Shown piece by piece: positions 5,209 through 9,306 of a stretch of 9,306 nt of DNA. Numbering within the stretch: position 1 is the first letter of the stretch; every line of letters starts with the position of its first letter. A program made the translations under genes and the position numbers. Location: assembly GCA_030038695.1 (NCBI GenBank), contig JASHSN010000126.1, positions 1-9,306 of the forward strand, written 5' to 3'. A model generated the notes under the pieces. It was not told the origin of the DNA. It worked only from the letters and a program-made list of their open reading frames with translations, and did no database searches. Origin of the DNA: Nitrososphaeraceae archaeon (GTDB lineage Archaea; Thermoproteota; Nitrososphaeria; Nitrososphaerales; Nitrososphaeraceae).

Positions 5209-5613
5209 TGTACTTGTAGTAGAAGTATATTGCTTGTTGATCGATTTTAGTTTTAATATGTCTTGAATACTGCAGAAACGATTATGCAAATAATGTTGTA
5301 TTACTAGATCAGTTATGTCAACATATATTATTATCCCTCTTGTCAGACATACAGTTAAACATTCTATTTAGTAGCATAGACGTTACCGAACCAGGAATCA
5401 ACGTATGTCGACTATAATATCTCCCCATAGTGTCATGTTATCGTAACAGAGGATGTATTAGAGTTGCCTTGCTTTGCTTTAATCATATGATAGTCAACTA
5501 TATGAGGAAAGTATTGGATCTGGTCGTCTCGTATTTGCAACGCTTATGCGCAACTAATGCACACATAATATTGACAATCTAAACCTACACGGACAATGTC
5601 ATTCGAAAAACAA
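5209..5613. other. Intergenic region
   Basis: No gene is supported. A T-rich stretch at about 5240-5255 could end the membrane protein transcript. Short open frames exist on both strands (about 37 codons on the - strand near 5430-5545, and about 30 on the + strand from 5488), without recognisable features. This stretch adjoins the phosphatase relic and may hold decayed DNA. Confidence 0.45.
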
Positions 5614-5832
5614 TCATGATGATTTAACTTTAAACAATTTCGTTAAAGCTACAATATTTGCAGATATGATAGCACATATTGGCACCCTTGATTTTATTAA
5701 CTCCAATGCCTTGAAAAAATTCATTTTGAAGTATCGTACTAGCACACCTAGTGCAATAGTATTACTTCGGTTCATTCCATGACTACAACATACTGCCGCT
5801 TTCTCACCTAATTCTAAATAATATTGAAAGCT
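5614..5832 (-). pseudogene. Dual-specificity/tyrosine phosphatase relic (C-terminal active-site half)
   Basis: A 72-residue open frame ends at the TGA at 5614-5616 and carries the hallmark phosphatase loop C-x5-R-S: VCCSHGMNRSNT, with the catalytic Cys codon at 5785-5787 and the Arg codon at 5767-5769. It continues as IALGVLVRYF, then ALELIKSRVPI and ANIVALTKLFK, the helices that follow the loop in dual-specificity phosphatases. The usual His before the catalytic Cys is Cys here. The N-terminal half, including the general-acid Asp loop, is missing: an in-frame TAG lies at 5833-5835, and the frame overlaps the last 19 bases of the integrase on the same strand. Family members are usually about 150 residues or more. 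The only in-frame ATGs (5775 and 5724) lie inside or after the catalytic loop, so no intact enzyme can be made. The simplest reading is a phosphatase gene truncated where the integrase now ends. Confidence 0.65.
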
Positions 5833-7127
5833 CTATGCTTACACATCAATTTGTCAGTTAGCACTTTTGGTTTAATTTGAGCTAATTTTGGATTCTGCTG
5901 TATAACTGACATTATTTGAATAAATCGTTGATTCATTTCTTCACGCATAGCTTTCATATCTTGTTCATGTTTTTGTTGCATGGCTTGAGTCTCATTTACT
6001 TTTTCAAGCTGAATTCTCTCCAACTGTTTCTTTATGGCTTCTTGTTCAAGGATTTTATTGGCAAGATGCGACTCCAACTGTTCTAACTTGGGTACATCAT
6101 TCAACTTCTCCTCATATTCAACTATTTTCTTTTTCAATCGATATTCGTCATTGATAGTCAGAGCATCTATCGCCTTCATATATTCTAGTAATATCTTTTG
6201 TTGTGATTTCTCATTATCTTTATCATAATATACATTATCTAGTTTGACACTATGTCCCATCAACAACTCTTTGAATGTATATGCAACATCTGAATTCATT
6301 AATGCAGTGTTGAAAAACTTTCTCAGACTATGGTCTGGCTGCAAATCTTCGAATGGAAGTCCTGCTTTTCTTAATAGAAAGCGCATTTGTTTACGTATAG
6401 ATTGATCTGAAGGAGGTAAAGGGTTATTTGTTTTCTTTGAAAACGTAGCAAATTTGTCACGGATTAGCCATGATTCAGCTGTTATCTTTTCTCCTTGTGA
6501 TTTACGATATTTTAGATATTCATCAAGGCTAGTCAAAAATTCAGGGGTAACCAGCGTAGTATAAACAGAGTCTTTACTTTCGGGGTATCCTGTTACAATG
6601 CCTACATCATCATCTAATCTTTTGATTGACTTAACCTTTAAGGTCTGAATTGCCCCAACACGTATACCACTTGAAGCCATCAATAATATAATACAGCGGT
6701 CCCTAGGATCTGCTACTGATAGTAATTTCTTAATCTCCTCTTTCGTATAAGATCTGTAAGAGTTCGTTACATCATTAGGATAGAATTTTGCGATTTTCTT
6801 CCAAGGCAATGCTATCTCATTAAATTCTAGGAAGGATTTAACACCATCAAGATAATGCTTAATACTATTGACAGATAATTCTCCCCTCCTTGGTTTACCA
6901 GCTGACTGTTTAGCATTCTTCTTAAGATAAATAATGTAGTTTAATACCATAGTTTTCAATTGGCCAACAGAGTTGTACAATTGGATTAATTGATCTGGAT
7001 TTCTGTTATGGAATCTGCAAAATAATGTAAGATGGATACTATACGCGTCTAGTGTACTTTTTGATTTAAGGCTCTCCAGCCAGAATGTACAGGCGTTATA
7101 TTCTCTCAACTGCAGAAGGTTCGACAT
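5814..7127 (-). CDS. Tyrosine recombinase/integrase with C-terminal coiled coil
   Basis: This 437-residue protein is a complete tyrosine recombinase. Residues about 10-115 form a SAM-like core-binding domain (STLDAYSIHLTLFCRFHNRN and the segment leading to VKSFLEF). The catalytic domain spans about 125-315 with R156 in SSGIRVGAI, a likely beta-hairpin lysine K185 in YPESKDSVY, H266-x-x-R269 in DHSLRKFF, H292 in LMGHS, and the nucleophile in NVYYDKD, probably Y301 (nine residues after H292) or Y300. All catalytic positions are filled, so it should be active. Residues about 328-405 are strongly charged and heptad-like (KKKIVEYEEKL, KQLERIQLEK, KAMREEMNQRF), a coiled coil probably used for multimer assembly. 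The ATG at 7127 gives a normal start and lies about 25 nt after an AT-rich TATA-like CTTATTAA. No tRNA or clear attachment-site pair is visible in the window, so whether it belongs to a mobile element or works as a resident recombinase is open. Confidence 0.95.
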   Translation of the reverse strand: MSNLLQLREYNACTFWLESLKSKSTLDAYSIHLTLFCRFHNRNPDQLIQLYNSVGQLKTMVLNYIIYLKKNAKQSAGKPRRGELSVNSIKHYLDGVKSFLEFNEIALPWKKIAKFYPNDVTNSYRSYTKEEIKKLLSVADPRDRCIILLMASSGIRVGAIQTLKVKSIKRLDDDVGIVTGYPESKDSVYTTLVTPEFLTSLDEYLKYRKSQGEKITAESWLIRDKFATFSKKTNNPLPPSDQSIRKQMRFLLRKAGLPFEDLQPDHSLRKFFNTALMNSDVAYTFKELLMGHSVKLDNVYYDKDNEKSQQKILLEYMKAIDALTINDEYRLKKKIVEYEEKLNDVPKLEQLESHLANKILEQEAIKKQLERIQLEKVNETQAMQQKHEQDMKAMREEMNQRFIQIMSVIQQNPKLAQIKPKVLTDKLMCKHRAFNII

Positions 7128-7160
7128 TCCATAGCAAAATACATATGTCCTTAATAAGGT

Positions 7161-7210
7161 TACTAAACGGTAATGTTAGTTAGAGTAAATCGACATACTA
7201 AACGGTATTG
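7161..7210. repeat. Direct repeats upstream of the integrase
   Basis: TACTAAACGGTAATG (7161-7175) and TACTAAACGGTATTG (7196-7210) match at 14 of 15 bases, 35 bases apart, and lie 34-83 bases before the integrase start. They could be binding sites for the recombinase or its regulator. The second copy also reads in frame at the start of the relic at 7189-7495, so a duplicated coding segment is the alternative. Confidence 0.6.
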
Positions 7211-7495
7211 ATACTGACAAAAACAAGGTCAAAGTTACTCATCTTGATATCGACGACTATGGGTCTTTAATTCCGTTAAAGGAATTAGAACTCTCCATAT
7301 CAGCAAACGATGACTCGATTATTCAGACATTGAAAAATTATTCCTATGCATGTATTTTTACTGAGGGCGATATTGATGATAATAACAGTACTATCATTTT
7401 AGCAAATGGAATGACCATGGATGAATTAAATAAAGAGAAAACTAGAACAAAAAATAAATGCATGTGCGAAAGACAAACTTGAACATTTATTATAA
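7189..7495 (+). pseudogene. Frameshifted gene relic, unknown family
   Basis: The + strand frame opens after a stop at 7186-7188 and reads DTDKNKVKVTHLDIDDYGSL, then IPLKELELSI, ANDDSIIQTLKNYSYACIF and MTMDELNKEK, with ordinary AT-rich archaeal codon use. In this frame it stops at 7480-7482 with an odd tail (TKNKCMCERQT). Removing one A from the A-run at about 7438-7441 gives the far more natural ending KLEQKINACAKDKLEHLL and a TAA at 7493-7495, so a one-base insertion is likely. No ATG, GTG or TTG precedes the conserved-looking part, so the 5' end is lost too, next to the direct repeats. The family is not recognised. A sequencing error could explain the frameshift but not the missing start. 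Confidence 0.55.
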
Positions 7496-7570
7496 CAGAT
7501 AGTTCCTACTAGATTTTTACCCAGTTCCCTGTTGTTATCTCTAAATGAAGATTGTAGTTGATTTGAACCG

Positions 7571-8167
7571 TTGTCGGAGCTATGGACAGTGTGTCTTTGC
7601 CAAAGGTTTTCCACTTTCACGGTGAACAATCGTACAATCGAACCGCTGCAGAATGAGAACGAGGCTGAGGTGGAAGAGCTTGCGTCACAAGCAGTCATGC
7701 AGATGGAGTATCTACGTGGGCTTACCACTCGTCGCGATCGGCCAGCGGATGATTTGATATCAGCTCTGGTGGTGTCGACAAGCCAGGAAGACGCTGAGCA
7801 GGTGAACGAGCAAGAGCTTCTCGCGTCCTTACAGCTGTTGATAGCCGCAGGTTACGAGACTACTGTTAACTCGATCACTAATGGCATGCTTACTCTACTG
7901 CATCATCCCGATGTTCTCGCAAGGCTGCGCCGCGACCCTGATATGGTCATCCGGACAGTAGAGGAGGTGGTGCGCTACGACCCTCCCGTGCACATTCGCA
8001 CCCGCACAACCCTCGCTGATATCAATATAGCCGGTGTCAACATCGCAAGCGACCGTGGTGTGTCTGTATCTGGTATCTATTCCAGTATTTCGTTCAAGAT
8101 TGCACTGGTATCGTTCAAGATAGTCAAAGCATTCGCTCCATATTGGATTATTGACTTTGTCGTCTAG
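7571..8167 (+). pseudogene. Cytochrome P450 fragment (I- and K-helix region only)
   Basis: Translation from about 7645 to 8050 is clearly from a bacterial-type cytochrome P450. It has the lead-in RPADDLISALV, the oxygen-binding I-helix motif AGYETT (7847-7864), then LLHHPDVLARLRRDPD and the K-helix ExxR in EEVVRYDPPV, then the RTRTTLADINIAGVNI strand. The roughly 180 N-terminal residues and, decisively, the haem-binding Cys loop are absent; after about 8050 the frame runs on as unrelated AT-rich sequence to 8167. The fragment is much richer in GC than its flanks (37 of 60 bases in 7921-7980, against 19 of 60 in 8161-8220), as expected for recent transfer from a high-GC bacterium, perhaps an actinobacterium. 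It cannot bind haem and is non-functional. It is convergent with the reductase gene, 66 bases away. Confidence 0.9.
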
Positions 8168-8212
8168 TCAACTTAACATCGTGGTGTCGTATTTCTACAA
8201 TATATTAGGAAT

Positions 8213-8222
8213 CTTATTTTTT
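8213..8222 (+). terminator. T-run after the P450 relic
   Basis: CTTATTTTTT occurs in the 66-base gap between the convergent P450 relic and reductase gene. T-runs terminate archaeal transcription, so this may stop + strand reading. Confidence 0.3.
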
Positions 8223-8233
8223 GATGTGTGCTC

Positions 8234-9019
8234 TTAATAACCAGTAAATACTTCAATCTTAATTCTTTCTTTTGGAATGCCTAAATCGGCTTGCAGTAGC
8301 TTTTTCATGGCACTTAGCATCCCTGGAGGACCACAAATGTAGAATATTGAATTATCCATTTCGGTTGAACTCAAATATTTGCTTACCATCATTTGGTCTA
8401 TGTAGCCTCGTTCTCCCTTCCAGTCAGCATCAGGTATGTCTAATGAATAAATAATTTTCAAATTTTTGTTCGAATTTGCGCATTCGTCAAATTCTTTTTT
8501 GTAAAGTATGTTAGCTTGATTTCGATTAGCGTCGAACAGGATTATCCTTAGAGGTAGTTGTTTATCTGTAGCATACTTTATCATACTTCTGAATGGGGTG
8601 ACGCCTATACCTCCAGATAGGAACACTGCGGCCCTTAAATGATCTTCGTGTAAAACAAATTTGCCGAGCGGAGCTGTTACCTTTACAGAGATTCCTACAT
8701 CCAAACTATCAAGTTTCTTTTTAAATGGTGTATCTCTTATTCTTGTGCTAATCAGAATGAAATTTTCCTCGGTCGGAGAAGAAGCCAGAGTAAAGGATCG
8801 AATTGGTCCTTCTGGATCCTCTTTGGTGCCAAGATCGAAAACGGCATATTGTCCTGCATTGTAGTTGAGATAATAATTATTATTGTCTTCACTTCTGCTA
8901 AATTTAAAAGAAACAATATCGGTGCTAACATGTGATTTCTTCTCCAATAATTTCAGTTCCAGCTTCTGTGGTCTTGCAGGTATATTTTCCTTAATTTTAT
9001 CTTGTTGGTGTTCAGTCAT
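8234..9019 (-). CDS. Ferredoxin-NAD(P)+ reductase family flavoprotein
   Basis: This 261-residue protein is a full-length FAD- and NAD(P)-binding oxidoreductase of the ferredoxin-NADP+ reductase family. The FAD barrel spans about 20-125, with AGQYAVF (55-61), the flavin-binding RSFTLAS (74-80) and the phosphate-contact PLGKF (117-121). The nucleotide domain spans about 128-255, with GGIGVTPFRSM (136-146) for the pyrophosphate and CGPPGM (229-234). It ends EVFTGY, with a terminal aromatic residue that should stack on the flavin. It should pass electrons between NAD(P)H and a small iron-sulfur protein in the cytoplasm. The likely partner is the Rieske ferredoxin encoded 30 bases upstream on the same strand, probably as one transcript, feeding an oxygenase or reductase that is not in the window. 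The ATG at 9019 is the natural family start; the ATG nearby at 9030 is out of frame. No clear Shine-Dalgarno is seen. Confidence 0.92.
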   Translation of the reverse strand: MTEHQQDKIKENIPARPQKLELKLLEKKSHVSTDIVSFKFSRSEDNNNYYLNYNAGQYAVFDLGTKEDPEGPIRSFTLASSPTEENFILISTRIRDTPFKKKLDSLDVGISVKVTAPLGKFVLHEDHLRAAVFLSGGIGVTPFRSMIKYATDKQLPLRIILFDANRNQANILYKKEFDECANSNKNLKIIYSLDIPDADWKGERGYIDQMMVSKYLSSTEMDNSIFYICGPPGMLSAMKKLLQADLGIPKERIKIEVFTGY

Positions 9020-9049
9020 GGTTTCTTCATACGTGCAAGTGAAAAATCT

Positions 9050-9306
9050 CTAGCCGGTATCTATAGAGACATCTCCAGTTGCATCATCGACAATGACAGG
9101 ATATGATTTTAGGTCAGTGACCCAATCTGTTTCGGCAAAAGCTTTCGCAGTGCGTATATCAAATTTCCCTTGATGCCATGGACAAATTAGTGTATAATCC
9201 TCAAGTGTACCTTCTTCTAAAGGTCCTCCTTCATGAGAACAAACTGAATCCATAGCATAATAATTACCCTTTATGCTTGTAAGAACTAGTGATTTTCCGT
9301 TAATAT
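9050..9306 (-). CDS. Rieske [2Fe-2S] ferredoxin, 5' end outside the window
   Basis: The frame is open to the window edge and shows 84 residues, beginning INGKSLVLTSIKGNYYAMDS. The Rieske cluster ligands are complete: C-x-H at 22 and 24 (VCSHEGGPL) and C-x2-H at 41 and 44 (CPWHQGKFDI), 16 residues apart, followed by the strand-forming LKSYPVIVDDATGDVSI. Small soluble Rieske ferredoxins are about 100-110 residues, so some 20-25 N-terminal residues lie beyond 9306. The ATG at 9253 is internal: starting there would remove the first strands of the fold, although the ligands would remain. The protein carries single electrons at a fairly high potential and should be reduced or oxidised by the flavin reductase encoded directly downstream (30-base gap). 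Such pairs serve ring-hydroxylating oxygenases, P450s or other oxygenases; which one here is unknown. Confidence 0.95.
   Translation of the reverse strand, partial: INGKSLVLTSIKGNYYAMDSVCSHEGGPLEEGTLEDYTLICPWHQGKFDIRTAKAFAETDWVTDLKSYPVIVDDATGDVSIDTG

Noticed and set aside
6034..6228. + strand frame within the integrase
   Set aside because: Antisense shadow of the coiled-coil coding region.
7426..7728. 100-codon - strand frame over the relic and P450 fragment
   Set aside because: Ser-rich antisense shadow crossing a composition boundary; the + strand motifs are unambiguous.
8272..8864. + strand frames within the reductase gene
   Set aside because: Antisense shadows of a gene with complete family motifs.
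1..9306. tRNA genes, CRISPR arrays, complete insertion sequences
   Set aside because: I looked for tRNA T-arm signatures, regularly spaced long repeats and transposase motifs by eye and found none.

Overview
The window looks like a gene-poor, partly accessory stretch of an AT-rich archaeal chromosome, most likely an ammonia-oxidising archaeon of the Nitrososphaerales (Nitrososphaera/Nitrosocosmicus type). This rests on recognised families, not on a database search. The clues are a free-standing UBP zinc finger, a DUF6659-like (roadblock-fold) protein fused to a helix-turn-helix, small secreted peptides, a tyrosine recombinase with a coiled-coil tail, a Rieske ferredoxin/flavin reductase pair, and TATA-like elements 25-40 nt upstream of several starts with little or no Shine-Dalgarno signal.

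Layout. 100-366 (+): UBP-type zinc finger. 367-714: non-coding, with two copies of a dispersed repeat. 715-891 (-): a 58-codon gene, easily missed because of its size, for a secreted Gly/Phe/His peptide ending in CGCC. Its upstream region (901-1166) carries an in-frame mini-ORF, two TATA boxes, an inverted repeat and three copies of TTGTTGATAA. 1263-1806 (-): decayed coding sequence of unknown family. 1892-2134 (+): a second small secreted peptide, Gly/Asn/Thr-rich. 2266-2316: two adjacent hairpins. 2501-2779 (+): the FAD half of a ferredoxin-NADP-type reductase, cut short. 2875-3390 (-): DUF6659-like protein plus HTH. 4081-5208 (+): membrane protein with two outside domains. 5614-5832 (-): the active-site half of a dual-specificity phosphatase, abutting and slightly overlapping the end of the integrase. 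5814-7127 (-): complete tyrosine recombinase. 7161-7210: direct repeats behind the integrase start. 7189-7495 (+): frameshifted gene relic. 7571-8167 (+): GC-rich cytochrome P450 fragment lacking the haem-binding end. 8234-9306 (-): Rieske ferredoxin (running off the window) followed by a flavin reductase, an apparent two-gene electron-transfer operon.

How it fits together. The intact functions are electron transfer (Rieske plus reductase), DNA recombination (integrase), envelope or secreted products (two peptides and one membrane protein) and probable signalling or regulation (DUF6659-HTH, UBP finger). Between them lie at least four broken genes: reductase, phosphatase, P450 and one or more unknowns. 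With the integrase and many short repeats this marks a region of repeated insertion and decay. No tRNA, rRNA, CRISPR array or complete insertion sequence was seen.
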